Shown piece after piece: positions 1 to 8,244 of a stretch of 53,623 nt of DNA (positions are counted from its first letter, which is position 1; every line of letters begins with the position of its first letter). The position numbers were made by a program, and so were the translations under genes. The notes under the pieces are model-generated. The model was not told the DNA's origin, made no database searches, and saw only the letters and a program-made list of their open reading frames with translations. Origin of the DNA: Acinetobacter sp. WC-141 (GTDB lineage Bacteria > Pseudomonadota > Gammaproteobacteria > Pseudomonadales > Moraxellaceae); NCBI RefSeq assembly GCF_000313935.1, contig NZ_AMSS01000046.1:1-53623 (forward strand), read 5' to 3'.

Positions 1-14
1 GACTGGGAGGTCTA

Positions 15-521
15 ATGGATAACGAATATGCCAAGTTCTTTTTCAACCGGAAAGTTGATGTCTATCAACTGGAGTGTATTGAGCTTTCTCATCCATCTTT
101 TCTAAACACATATCGACTTGTTCGTAATGATGATAGAGGTGTCTATGTGCAGCATAAGGTTGGAACTGGTCAGGTCTTTTATGAATATTTGCCTGTTTCA
201 ATTCAAAGATCAGGAATGTTGGGTGATCTGGACCAGACGTTGACAGTCTCTGTTTCAGGATTGGGTGATGTATTGCCAGATGAATTTGAGAGAGTAATTG
301 AAGGACAATATCCGAACGTTAAACCAACCGTAAATTATAGACTTTATAGTTCAGACAACCTTAATTCCCCAATGTTTTATCTACTTGGCCTACAACTCTC
401 CAGTGTTGCCATGAATCATAAGGCTGTGACATTCAAGGCTGAATCACCACGTCTAAACACAAATAAAACTGGAGATATTTTCTCACTTGATCGTTTTAGT
501 GGTCTCAAGGGAGCTGTATGA
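15..521 (+). CDS. Phage tail protein, DUF1833-like
   Basis: Short cytoplasmic phage morphogenesis protein of 168 residues. The sequence, including the opening segment, the central GLGDVLPDEFE stretch and the ending KTGDIFSLDRFSGL, resembles the DUF1833 family. That family is normally encoded just before the NlpC/P60 protein and the tail-tip protein in siphovirus tail operons. A GGGAGG ribosome site lies four bases before the ATG. The stop codon overlaps the next start (ATGA), so translation is probably coupled. The family has no proven biochemical role; position suggests a tail-tip assembly component. The family call comes from context and recognition, not from a search. Confidence 0.7.
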   Translation: MDNEYAKFFFNRKVDVYQLECIELSHPSFLNTYRLVRNDDRGVYVQHKVGTGQVFYEYLPVSIQRSGMLGDLDQTLTVSVSGLGDVLPDEFERVIEGQYPNVKPTVNYRLYSSDNLNSPMFYLLGLQLSSVAMNHKAVTFKAESPRLNTNKTGDIFSLDRFSGLKGAV

Positions 522-880
522 AAAGTCACGACCATTTGCTTGATAAGCAATATGACGAAGAGCATTACAACTGTGTTCATTTCGTCCATGAAGCTGCTTT
601 GGATTTATATGGAAAAGATCGAGGTGAGGCACTTGAACTCTTTATGCAGCCTAAGGGAAAGATTTCATTCCTTTCATCACGTTTAAAGCTTTTAAATCCG
701 CTGCCCATGCCCAAGGAGGGCTGCATAGTCGCCTTCCACCCAAGACAAAGAAACAAGCCCCCGCATGTGGGGCTTTTTCGTGGGCAAAAGATTCTGCATC
801 TCATGGAAAGCGGAGTTACTTACTTACCTGAAGAGGTCGTAATGGGAATGGGGTTTAGTCGAGTCAGTTATTATGATTAA
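518..880 (+). CDS. NlpC/P60-like tail-tip peptidase
   Basis: A 120-residue protein with the two landmarks of a compact NlpC/P60 (papain-like) fold. An N-terminal YNCVHFVHEA segment provides the candidate nucleophile Cys19, and PPHVGLF around residue 83 provides the candidate base His. In lambda-like phages the K protein at this position is a tail-tip component thought to help open murein during DNA entry. It starts by ATGA overlap with the upstream gene after an AAGGGAG ribosome site, and its last eight bases overlap the tail-tip gene. The domain is shorter than a typical cellular NlpC/P60 enzyme, so activity is inferred. Confidence 0.65.
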   Translation: MKSHDHLLDKQYDEEHYNCVHFVHEAALDLYGKDRGEALELFMQPKGKISFLSSRLKLLNPLPMPKEGCIVAFHPRQRNKPPHVGLFRGQKILHLMESGVTYLPEEVVMGMGFSRVSYYD

Positions 881-3800
881 AGTTATTTATAAGCAAGATG
901 CATTGTCTGAAGAAAAGACAATTGAATACGCACATACCATAGGGCAGTGGCTTACTTCAAAATATGAGTGCATGCCTGAGCATATCCGTATTTTTTATAC
1001 ACCTAGCAATATGGATCATGCTGAAATCTCTTTTGCTAACGAAGTCACACCCAAGAATGCTTATGATTTAAAGCAGCTTGATTTCTTACCTGGTACTTTC
1101 ATTGTTATTGAGAACCCCAGATGGGTTGCTGCTATCGTTTCAATTGTAATTAGTATTGCGATCGCGTTTTTAATGCCTACGCCATCGATGGCGCAGACTA
1201 CACAGAATATTAACCAATCTTCATCCGCAAATAACGAACTTTCTAATCGAGAAAACAAGATCCGGGTGAATGGTCGTATTGCAGATATTTATGGTGCTGC
1301 TTGGGATACGCCTGATTCAATAGCTGTGCCTTATAAGGTTTATGAAAACAATATTGAAGTTGAGCATATGGTCGGTTGCATAGGCCGTGGTCAATATCAC
1401 ATTAAAGGTGCCTACGATGGTGAAACCAACATTGTAGATATTGCCGGTGCATCGGTAGAAGTCTTCCATCCAGGCGTCGATATTGTTTCTGGACAACCTT
1501 ATTTTTCTGTCGGTACTGAAATTACCACACCGCCTTTAACAGTACAGCATCAAACATCTGTTAATGGTCAAGTCTTACGTCCTGCAGATACACAAACTTT
1601 AGAAGGGACTAATTACCTTCATTTTGCATATCCCAATGAGATCCTGCGAGCAGCTGCTAACAATACAGATTTAACGACTAAATTTGTCAGCAATGACCGA
1701 GTAGAAATTACTAATGCTTCATTTACTTATAACGGGCAAACATACGATTTAAACGGAACTTATAGTGTCTTATCCGTTGCTGATGACCGTATGACGTTAT
1801 CAAATCCAGCTGCTGTTAATGCTAACTGGTTAAAGCTTAAAGAGTTATCTAATCAGCAAACAGCTGCTGCATCTCCTAAGCTTGCATCCATCGGTGAGAA
1901 ATGGATTGGCCCTTTTATCTTAGACAATATTGAACGTAGTCGAGTGCTTTGTAACTTTGTCGCTACAAATGGCCTTTATACCGTTTCTTCAGGGGGCAAT
2001 CAGGCAGCTGTAAACGTCACGATTGAGGTTGAGGTAACGCCAGTTAATGAGTCTGGTGCAGCTATTGGTAATCCAATGTTGAAACAGATCATTCTTAAAG
2101 GCTCCGCTAAATCTCGTCAAACCGTTGGTGCAACACTTGATATGGTTACATTTCAGGGGCGCTGTAGTGTCCGTGCACGCCGTTTAACTCCAACCCCTGG
2201 AGTAACAACGGTGGTTGATGATGTGAAATGGCAAGCCCTATATGGTGCATATCCTCTACAAAGCACGAAATACGAGTATGAAACGGTTTTCCGTGCACGT
2301 ACCTATGCAACGACTGGAGCTTTATCCGTTAAGTCCCGCAAGATTAATTTTGATCTTCAGCGGATGTTACCGACTTATAAAAATGGAGCAATGACAACAG
2401 AGCTATTTCCAACATCAAGCTTTGCAGATGCACTTGTCTCAATGGCACTGGATGACAAGATTGGCCGCCGTACGATTGAAGAGATTGATATAGAAAACAT
2501 CTATCGTACTTATAACGATATTGTTGATTATTTTGGCACACCTTTAGCGGCTGAGTTCTGTACAACGATTGATGATACAAACCTTTCGTTTGAAGAACTG
2601 GTCACAAACCTTTGTGATGCTGTTTTTTGTACAGCATATCGGCAAAACAATAAGCTTAAAATCTACTTTGAGCGACCAACAGATAACTCGGTGTTACTGT
2701 TTAACTTCAGGAATATTATTCCGGATAGCTATAAACATGATCTTACCTTTGGTGTAATGGATGATTACGATGGTTTGATCTATGAATACACGGATCCGAC
2801 CGATGATAGCCGCATCAATATCTACTTGCCGGATAAAGGAGCCAAGAACCCCAAAGAGGTGAAATCGGTAGGTGTACGTAACAAGTGGCAAGCTCATTTT
2901 AATGCTTACCGGCTTTGGAACAAACTTCGCTTTCAGCGTAAATCTATCACCTTTGATGCAGCACCTGAATCTGAATTACTGGTTTTACGTGACCGTATTG
3001 CTGTAGCTGATTATCGCAATGATATTCATCAGAGTGGTGATGTAGTGCAGCAAGAAGGCTTAATTCTCACCTTGAGCCATGACGTAGATTTCATAGCTGG
3101 CAAGAGCTACGTGATTTATTTGCAAATGGGGGATGGTAGCGTTGATCTACTTCCTATTACTGCTGGATCTGCCAAGAACAAAGTTGTTTTAGGACGCTTA
3201 CCAAATGGTGCTCTCAAACTAAGTTCAGATGATTTTGTTAATACGATCTATACGGTTGTTAATGACGATACAAAGGACTCACTACCTTATCTGGTGGCAA
3301 AGAAAGATCCTGTTGATCAATTCTCAAATACGATAACTGCAGTGAATTACGATGTGCGTTATTACCTTAACGATAAGGATTTCAATGATTTACCTGTAGA
3401 TGATTCACCGATTTACATTAGATATGACCAGTTAGATATCAATCTTGCGCGTTTATATCAGATGCAAAGAGGTGATTTACCAACTACAGGTGAGATTAGT
3501 TTTGTGGTTGAGGCTGGTGCTTTGGTATCGAGTTCGAGTTCACTTAGGACTGAAACCAAAATGATTTATAAACATACTTATAATTCAGAAACTAAAGAGT
3601 TCATTGTTCCAGCTACACCTGAATTACCGGCAATTGATACAGGTGAATTTCCTTCAGGGCTTGTCGTAAATCTTACAATCAAAGGAGCAGTTGTTGGGCG
3701 TGGAGGAGATGGCGGGCTTCCACATTTAGCGTATGGTGGTCTGTCTGGTGATTCAAATTATACCTTTACCAGAACACGACGTGACGGGTTTCAAGGTGCC

Positions 3801-4295
3801 CCAGGTTTAATGAACCGGCACAGTAAATTGAACCTGATCATTGATGGTGGAACGCTAGCTCGAGGTGGTTCAGGTGGAGGTGCCACTCCAAGCGGGATTT
3901 ATACTGAATTGACGTATGGGGTTCAAGGTATTCCTGGTGGAGCTGGAGCACCGTATGGTCGAGTTATGACAGGCGAACCTATCTACAATGATACTCAGGA
4001 CTGGCGTTGGTATCTTGAGGGCGGATATTTAATGGTTGTAAAAGTCACTGATGCTGAAGCTGAGATGCCTGGTAAAGGTTATCGAACTCAGAACGATCGT
4101 TATGGATCTCCTTTATCAGGAGATGGGGGGGGATGGGGTCAGCGTGGTACCAAGTCTACAAATGATGGAACATGGAACTGGCGATATCATGGCACAACTG
4201 AAGGGCAACCGGGTGCAGGCGGTGCTGCAATTGTCGGAGTGGCACCATTAACAACACAATTGATAAATGGAGGGAAAATCTTACAAACCCTTTAA
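873..4295 (+). CDS. Tail-tip host-specificity protein (J/TipJ-like)
   Basis: A 1140-residue protein at the end of the tail operon, matching the size and place of lambda J-type central tail-tip proteins that carry receptor recognition. About residues 80-108 form one hydrophobic helix followed by a small loop, a feature often seen in this family (possibly a membrane-penetrating or assembly segment). The central part is a long beta-rich body. From about residue 930 the chain becomes very glycine-rich (GGDGG, GGSGGG, GGGWG), resembling the glycine-rich tips of phage receptor-binding proteins. It overlaps the preceding gene by eight bases and is followed by a terminator. The receptor cannot be read from the sequence. 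Confidence 0.8.
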   Translation: MIKVIYKQDALSEEKTIEYAHTIGQWLTSKYECMPEHIRIFYTPSNMDHAEISFANEVTPKNAYDLKQLDFLPGTFIVIENPRWVAAIVSIVISIAIAFLMPTPSMAQTTQNINQSSSANNELSNRENKIRVNGRIADIYGAAWDTPDSIAVPYKVYENNIEVEHMVGCIGRGQYHIKGAYDGETNIVDIAGASVEVFHPGVDIVSGQPYFSVGTEITTPPLTVQHQTSVNGQVLRPADTQTLEGTNYLHFAYPNEILRAAANNTDLTTKFVSNDRVEITNASFTYNGQTYDLNGTYSVLSVADDRMTLSNPAAVNANWLKLKELSNQQTAAASPKLASIGEKWIGPFILDNIERSRVLCNFVATNGLYTVSSGGNQAAVNVTIEVEVTPVNESGAAIGNPMLKQIILKGSAKSRQTVGATLDMVTFQGRCSVRARRLTPTPGVTTVVDDVKWQALYGAYPLQSTKYEYETVFRARTYATTGALSVKSRKINFDLQRMLPTYKNGAMTTELFPTSSFADALVSMALDDKIGRRTIEEIDIENIYRTYNDIVDYFGTPLAAEFCTTIDDTNLSFEELVTNLCDAVFCTAYRQNNKLKIYFERPTDNSVLLFNFRNIIPDSYKHDLTFGVMDDYDGLIYEYTDPTDDSRINIYLPDKGAKNPKEVKSVGVRNKWQAHFNAYRLWNKLRFQRKSITFDAAPESELLVLRDRIAVADYRNDIHQSGDVVQQEGLILTLSHDVDFIAGKSYVIYLQMGDGSVDLLPITAGSAKNKVVLGRLPNGALKLSSDDFVNTIYTVVNDDTKDSLPYLVAKKDPVDQFSNTITAVNYDVRYYLNDKDFNDLPVDDSPIYIRYDQLDINLARLYQMQRGDLPTTGEISFVVEAGALVSSSSSLRTETKMIYKHTYNSETKEFIVPATPELPAIDTGEFPSGLVVNLTIKGAVVGRGGDGGLPHLAYGGLSGDSNYTFTRTRRDGFQGAPGLMNRHSKLNLIIDGGTLARGGSGGGATPSGIYTELTYGVQGIPGGAGAPYGRVMTGEPIYNDTQDWRWYLEGGYLMVVKVTDAEAEMPGKGYRTQNDRYGSPLSGDGGGWGQRGTKSTNDGTWNWRYHGTTEGQPGAGGAAIVGVAPLTTQLINGGKILQTL

Positions 4296-4313
4296 TACTT
4301 TGAAAGAACTTAG

Positions 4314-4336
4314 AGCACCCGATTGGGTGCTTTTTT
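4314..4336 (+). terminator. Rho-independent terminator after tail operon
   Basis: Perfect seven-base stem AGCACCC/GGGTGCT with a four-base loop, followed by six T. It ends the tail operon 18 bp after the stop codon of the tail-tip gene. Confidence 0.85.
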
Positions 4337-4372
4337 CTGTCGCACCTATGATGGATTGGACAACGAACAACT

Positions 4373-4393
4373 ACCGCTTCCGAGCGGTTTTTT
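4373..4393 (+). terminator. Second terminator before the holin gene
   Basis: Six-base stem ACCGCT/AGCGGT with a TCCG tetraloop, followed by a T run. It lies 37 bp after the first terminator and 27 bp before the holin start, so the lysis genes sit behind two terminators and depend on phage antitermination or a local promoter. Confidence 0.75.
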
Positions 4394-4419
4394 ATTACCT
4401 TAATTTTCTGGAGAAATAA

Positions 4420-4809
4420 ATGGAACCAGTTTCCACAAGCGGTTTAACAGCAATTTTAAAGTTTTATGGTGCTGCAATCATGGTGACTTTAGCGGTCGCT
4501 TTAGTTGCAGCAGTAGTATTGATGACACGTATGCCGCGGTCACCGCAGGAATGGGCAGTGGGCTTGATTTGTACGGTTGTATCAAGTTTGGCGGGTGGTT
4601 CATTCATTATCGTGAAGTGGGGGCTTCATGAATGGGTTACTGATGTATGGGGAATGATTGCACTTGGTGGTTTTTTCTTTGTTTGTGGATTACCCGGTTG
4701 GGCTTTAGTTCGGTGGATCTTTAACTTCATTGATAAGCAGGAAGGTAAAACGATCGTTGAAGTGATCAAAGAGTTTAAAAAAGCCAGAAAAGACATTGAA
4801 AACAGTTAA
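4420..4809 (+). CDS. Putative phage holin
   Basis: A 129-residue membrane protein placed directly before the endolysin gene. Hydrophobic stretches lie at about residues 15-36, 46-65 and 77-103, followed by a charged lysine-rich C-terminal tail (KKARKDIENS). Three membrane segments and a basic tail fit a class I holin, which forms the inner-membrane lesion that releases endolysin at lysis. A GGAG ribosome site lies seven bases before the ATG. The call relies on topology and on the lysis context. A different phage membrane protein is possible but less likely. Confidence 0.7.
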   Translation: MEPVSTSGLTAILKFYGAAIMVTLAVALVAAVVLMTRMPRSPQEWAVGLICTVVSSLAGGSFIIVKWGLHEWVTDVWGMIALGGFFFVCGLPGWALVRWIFNFIDKQEGKTIVEVIKEFKKARKDIENS

Positions 4810-4810
4810 T

Positions 4811-4831
4811 GCCGCCTTCGGGCGGTTTTTT
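4811..4831 (+). terminator. Terminator between holin and endolysin
   Basis: CCGCC-TTCG-GGCGG stem with the very stable UUCG-type loop and six T, starting 2 bp after the holin stop. It leaves only about 20 bp to the endolysin start, so endolysin expression needs read-through or antitermination. Confidence 0.85.
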
Positions 4832-4850
4832 ACATCTAAAGGAAAGTGAA

Positions 4851-5393
4851 ATGAATATCGAACAATATCTTGAAGAATTGATTAAGCGAGAAGGTGGTTA
4901 TGTTAATAATCCGGCAGATCGTGGCGGTGCAACAAAGTACGGTATTACTGAAGCTGTTGCTCGAGCAAACGGATTTAAAGGGAACATGAAGGATTTGCCG
5001 CTTGGTGTCGCCAAGTCTATTTATCGCAAAAACTATTGGACAGCTCCGCGTTTTGACCAAGTAAATACAATCAGCTCAGCAGTGGCCGAAGAGCTTTTAG
5101 ATACTGGGGTTAATTGCGGTACCGGCTTTGCAAAGCCACTTTTACAACGTGCTTTGAATTTGCTGAATAATCAGGGTAAGGGCGGTTGGCCAGATCTTAC
5201 GGTAGATGGAATTTATGGCCCAGCTACTCTTAATGCTCTAAAAACCTATTTGGCCAAGCGCGGGAAAGAAGGTGAAAAAGTATTGGTGCGAGTACTTAAT
5301 ATTATGCAGGGACAGCGATACATTGAAATCTGCGAGCGTAATCCAAGCCAAGAGCAGTTTTTCTATGGCTGGATCGCCAACCGGATCTCGTAG
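4851..5393 (+). CDS. Phage endolysin, glycoside hydrolase family 108
   Basis: A 180-residue muralytic enzyme. It opens with the GH108 hallmark: a Glu (residue 14) in REGGYVNNPADRGGATKYGIT-type context, where this Glu is the expected general acid. The C-terminal half has the PG_binding_3 pattern (TVDGIYGPATLNAL) and ends with a short aromatic tail (FFYGWIANRIS). It cleaves the glycan backbone of murein at the end of the lytic cycle. The start at 4851 is preceded by AAGGAAAGTGA; an earlier ATG at 4809 would put the terminator inside the gene and is not used. No signal peptide is seen, so export depends on the holin. Confidence 0.85.
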   Translation: MNIEQYLEELIKREGGYVNNPADRGGATKYGITEAVARANGFKGNMKDLPLGVAKSIYRKNYWTAPRFDQVNTISSAVAEELLDTGVNCGTGFAKPLLQRALNLLNNQGKGGWPDLTVDGIYGPATLNALKTYLAKRGKEGEKVLVRVLNIMQGQRYIEICERNPSQEQFFYGWIANRIS

Positions 5394-5394
5394 T

Positions 5395-5526
5395 ATGAAA
5401 GTCTTTCATTGTGAGCGGTCTAAGTTTGCTTTGGTTCTAACAGTGCTGTGCATTCTGCTTTCAGGTTGCACAGCTCATACTATTAATAGCAATGTGAATG
5501 TAGGCATTTGTGTAAAAGCTCTCTGA
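5395..5526 (+). CDS. Tiny lipoprotein in lysis cassette
   Basis: A 43-residue ORF starting 1 bp after the endolysin stop. A basic N-terminus is followed by a hydrophobic segment and a lipobox ILLSGC, so the mature peptide would be a lipid-anchored fragment of about 20 residues. By place in the lysis cassette it could act as an outer-membrane spanin-like peptide, but it lacks the proline-rich body of Rz1 and no partner inner-membrane spanin is visible. The last codons form one arm of a terminator hairpin. A decayed copy and a truncated copy of this sequence lie further right. The ribosome site is weak. Confidence 0.5.
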   Translation: MKVFHCERSKFALVLTVLCILLSGCTAHTINSNVNVGICVKAL

Positions 5527-5536
5527 GGAGGGCTTT
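5446..5536 (+). repeat. Lipoprotein/terminator repeat, copy 1
   Basis: First of three related segments with the order lipobox (TCAGGTTGCACAGCTCATAC), AATGTGAATGT, ATTTGTGT, then an AAAGC...GCTTT hairpin. This copy has an intact reading frame. The hairpin AAAGCTCTC-TGAG-GAGGGCTTT (5515-5536) is the probable end of the lysis transcript. Confidence 0.8.
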
Positions 5537-5656
5537 AAATAAAGCTATATTCTTGTAAACTCTTAAATTTTTTTACTTTTAGAATTTTAGTCATCATAAT
5601 AATCAAAAAGGTTAATTATTAAATAACTTCTCTTAATAAGAGAATGGAGGTGAACG

Positions 5657-6202
5657 GTGCAAGAAGGCAAAATGCCAACTAGTGATCTAGTTAAAATCAT
5701 AATATTTTCATTATTACAGTTACCTTATATGTATCTTGTAGGCTGGGGAGTGGTGCCAATTTTAATTTTAATTTTGGGCTTCTTTCTGGCAAAAAGAGAT
5801 CAAAAAATAAGTACATTCAATGCATCAATTATATGGTGTAAATATTATTTATATCTTACCGCCGTGATTGTCTGTCTTTGTGCTTTGTATGTGATATTCA
5901 TTGAGAAGAGGTATGCCACTAATGAAATTTTTCAATATGCGATACTTCCTTGGGTGGCTTTTTTATCAGTCCCGATAAGTTACTCACTCTTTTTAGAGCA
6001 TCTTTACAGACGACCAATTCAAAATAATCCATCTACCCTCCTTGTATCAACTAAAAGAGAAGAACTAAGTATTCTAAAAACTGAGAATATGAAAAGTTAT
6101 TCCGTTGCAGACGAATTATTGAAATGGAAAGAGCTTAAGGACCAAGGGTTAATTACCGAGAAAGAATTTGATGAAATGAAGAAGAAAATTATAGGTTCAT
6201 AG
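5657..6202 (+). CDS. Membrane protein with C-terminal SHOCT domain
   Basis: A 181-residue protein with a GTG start behind a strong GGAGGTG ribosome site. Three hydrophobic segments (about residues 13-45, 61-81 and 92-115) are followed by a cytoplasmic linker and a C-terminal SHOCT motif (LLKWKELKDQGLITEKEFDEM, residues about 153-174). This short helical hairpin is often found at the end of membrane or oligomeric proteins. It sits between repeat copies 1 and 2, downstream of the lysis genes and on the same strand, a typical place for prophage cargo. Function is unknown; superinfection exclusion or defence is a guess. Confidence 0.7.
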   Translation: MQEGKMPTSDLVKIIIFSLLQLPYMYLVGWGVVPILILILGFFLAKRDQKISTFNASIIWCKYYLYLTAVIVCLCALYVIFIEKRYATNEIFQYAILPWVAFLSVPISYSLFLEHLYRRPIQNNPSTLLVSTKREELSILKTENMKSYSVADELLKWKELKDQGLITEKEFDEMKKKIIGS

Positions 6203-6247
6203 TTTTTAGTCAATTTTTTTCAAGTTTTAGCATCCTATAGGCTATAT

Positions 6248-6316
6248 GTTCAGCTCATACGATCAATAGTAATGTGAATCTAGGTAGTTGAGTGAAAGCC
6301 CTTTAAAAGGGCTTTT
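6248..6316 (+). repeat. Lipoprotein/terminator repeat, copy 2 (decayed)
   Basis: About 69 bp matching copy 1 from CAGCTCATAC onward. The lipobox part is lost (GTTCAGC) and an in-frame TGA replaces the TTTGTGT codons, so it no longer encodes the peptide. The hairpin is improved to a near-perfect AAAGCCCTTT/AAAGGGCTTT with T5 (6295-6316). It overlaps the stop codon of the convergent gene to its right and can terminate both strands. Confidence 0.75.
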
Positions 6317-7010
6317 TAATATTTGAAAATTTCTTTTTAGTCTTAAGAACTCTTCTTATAAATAAATTTGTTGAAATCCTAACTTTGCTAAATATACCTA
6401 TTCTTTCAAGTATAAAAAAAGGACTTTCGTCTAACATGCGCTTAAACTTTAATAAATATTTTATTTCATGAGTTTCATGATTTTGGTCTTGATAGGTTAG
6501 TTTTATTATTGGTCCTAGTTTTACAATATCGGCATACATATCTTGAGCTTTTGAAGAAAAGCTTACCTCCATATAGTGGTGCTTTTCTGTATCATTTATA
6601 CTTTTAAAGATATCAAAATCATATCTTGAATTATGAAATCCATAATTGACTCCTGGATTGTTAATACAGGTTTCTGTTAATTGTAGATTTAAGAAGAATG
6701 CATTTTCTCCCGTATTTAACATCTTTAGGCCAACTCTAATTACATCTTTTTCTATAAAATCATCATATTGATTGGTAAGTCTTGTAGTTTCTAAAATTAT
6801 ATTTGGCCGCTTTCCAATTGATTGTATATGTAAAGTATAGATAGCTGAGAGAACAGCGCCTAAAGTTGAAATCCCTGAAAAAAAATAGAGAGTTAGTGTT
6901 AAATTTATTTCTGGTTTAAATTCTGTGAAATATTTAATTCCGAAAAAAAATGATAGGGATAAAATTATAACACTTATGGCTGCTATAATAATTAAGTTAA
7001 GATATTTCAT
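6303..7010 (-). CDS. Unknown membrane protein of prophage cargo
   Basis: A 235-residue protein that I do not recognise. Two N-terminal membrane helices (about residues 4-27 and 38-61) are followed by a mostly beta-predicted soluble part of about 170 residues with a basic C-terminus (KTKKKFSNIKK). It reads against the late phage genes and follows the upstream minus-strand gene after 37 bp, so the two are probably one operon. The DNA is very AT-rich, as is usual for lysogenic cargo. A membrane-anchored effector of an exclusion or defence pair is possible but not shown by any motif. Confidence 0.6.
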   Translation of the reverse strand: MKYLNLIIIAAISVIILSLSFFFGIKYFTEFKPEINLTLTLYFFSGISTLGAVLSAIYTLHIQSIGKRPNIILETTRLTNQYDDFIEKDVIRVGLKMLNTGENAFFLNLQLTETCINNPGVNYGFHNSRYDFDIFKSINDTEKHHYMEVSFSSKAQDMYADIVKLGPIIKLTYQDQNHETHEIKYLLKFKRMLDESPFFILERIGIFSKVRISTNLFIRRVLKTKKKFSNIKKPF

Positions 7011-7047
7011 ATTCAGATCTTTTAAAATAATAAAAGTTTAATGACGG

Positions 7048-7899
7048 TTAATTATAACGGCCGACCCATTTCTTTACTCTCTTAAGCGTATCTAGATCTG
7101 CATAAAAAAATGGAAATAGCTCTCCGTAATAGGGAAGATTCATTAACCCACCTAAATCAGCGTTTGGACCATTATTTGATTCAAAAGAAATTTTGTCTAA
7201 CATTCGATAGATTGGTTTTAGTGTTTGAATTAATCTATAAAGTATATAAGGTTTGCTCTTGTTTACAATGTATTGGAATTGCCATATATCTGCAGTGAGT
7301 AAAGGATGGCCATTAAAATCTAACAAATTAGTATATCCGACACCGTACTTTTCATTTTTACTATAGATTTTAATTAAGTCCTTTTCAATTTTTTCATATT
7401 TAACACTTTCTCTTAAAAAACGTTCAGAAAGAAGTACCCATTCATGTATGGGATGCTTATGATTATTATAATTTGCATTTGTAAGATTGTTTAAGTTTAA
7501 GTATCGATTAGTCGTGGCATATGTGCTAAGAAAACTTATTAGATCATATTCTAAAATTTCATCTGAAAAAGAACCGCTGTCAATATCATACTTTGAGGTT
7601 AACAAAAGGTTTGCTTTTAATAATTTTAAAAGATTATGCCCCGGTTCTTTTAAAAATTTATCTGACGGTTTTTGATAATTGTTTTGATACATATATTCAG
7701 AAACTAAGGCAATTTTTAAAAAACGCTCTATACCGATACTGAGACTAAAAAAAGCAGAATAAAACATTCCATCATGATTGCTGAATAATTCGGCTTTTTT
7801 TAAGTATTCTATTCCTGAGAGGATAGAAGTACCTGCAAGATAGCTTTCTTGCAATAGATCATTAAAGTTAGAATTACCATAAATTATTTTTATCATCAT
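7048..7899 (-). CDS. Unknown protein, possibly HEPN-like
   Basis: A 283-residue soluble protein that I cannot assign firmly. The region FYSAFFSLSIGIERFLKIAL (about residues 46-65) looks like the core helix of HEPN-type all-helical domains, which often begin with a comparable S-x-G-x-E-x-x-L-K pattern. No clear RxxxxH RNase motif was found, so nuclease activity is doubtful. The C-terminal half has PNADLGGLMNLPYYGELFP. It is the promoter-proximal gene of a two-gene minus-strand unit with the membrane protein downstream. ATG pairs at 7899 and 7896 share a GGTGA ribosome site. Confidence 0.5.
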   Translation of the reverse strand: MMIKIIYGNSNFNDLLQESYLAGTSILSGIEYLKKAELFSNHDGMFYSAFFSLSIGIERFLKIALVSEYMYQNNYQKPSDKFLKEPGHNLLKLLKANLLLTSKYDIDSGSFSDEILEYDLISFLSTYATTNRYLNLNNLTNANYNNHKHPIHEWVLLSERFLRESVKYEKIEKDLIKIYSKNEKYGVGYTNLLDFNGHPLLTADIWQFQYIVNKSKPYILYRLIQTLKPIYRMLDKISFESNNGPNADLGGLMNLPYYGELFPFFYADLDTLKRVKKWVGRYN

Positions 7900-8023
7900 T
7901 TCACCAATAAAATTATGAAAAATTAATCTATTTTATCTTCTTTTTATCTAAACTTCCCCTGATTTGAATAGTATTTAATTAACTCTAGGTTGCAGCAGTA
8001 ATACTTATTCTTTCACTGAAAGT

Positions 8024-8047
8024 AAAAAAAGCCTTACAATGGGCTTT
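8024..8047 (-). terminator. Terminator after small-gene cluster
   Basis: On the minus strand AAAGCC-CATTGTA-GGCTTT is followed by further T. It lies a few bases past the stop codon of the 58-residue ORF at 8052 and ends that minus-strand cluster. Confidence 0.7.
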
Positions 8048-8051
8048 AATT

Positions 8052-8228
8052 TTAATTATTTAAACCTTCCCATGTCATTGCGGTATAAAAGCTCTCATTT
8101 GTTGGCTCACATTTTGCAATCGCAATATGTCTAGCCTCTTCTGAACTGTTTGCTTTAATAATTAATTTATGTTCAAGATCTAGATTTTGATTATCTAAAT
8201 AGAAGCATATTTGGTAACGACATAGCAT
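8052..8228 (-). CDS. Small phage protein, 58 residues
   Basis: Small soluble protein of unknown function with a compact alpha/beta look (YQICFYLDNQ then ANSSEEARHIAIAKCE, ending TAMTWEGLNN). The pattern of a short strand, a helix with SSEEAR and a final TWEGL is common among small phage accessory proteins. Two in-frame ATGs exist. The second (8228) is preferred because GTGAGG lies seven bases before it, while the first at 8234 is only one base from that site. It follows the frameshifted small gene after 16 bp and probably shares its transcript. Confidence 0.6.
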   Translation of the reverse strand: MLCRYQICFYLDNQNLDLEHKLIIKANSSEEARHIAIAKCEPTNESFYTAMTWEGLNN

Positions 8229-8244
8229 ATTCATACCTCACTTT

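Noticed and set aside
2344..2897. Antisense open frames inside the tail-tip gene
   Set aside because: No ribosome sites and no gene-like composition; the tail-tip frame is intact throughout.
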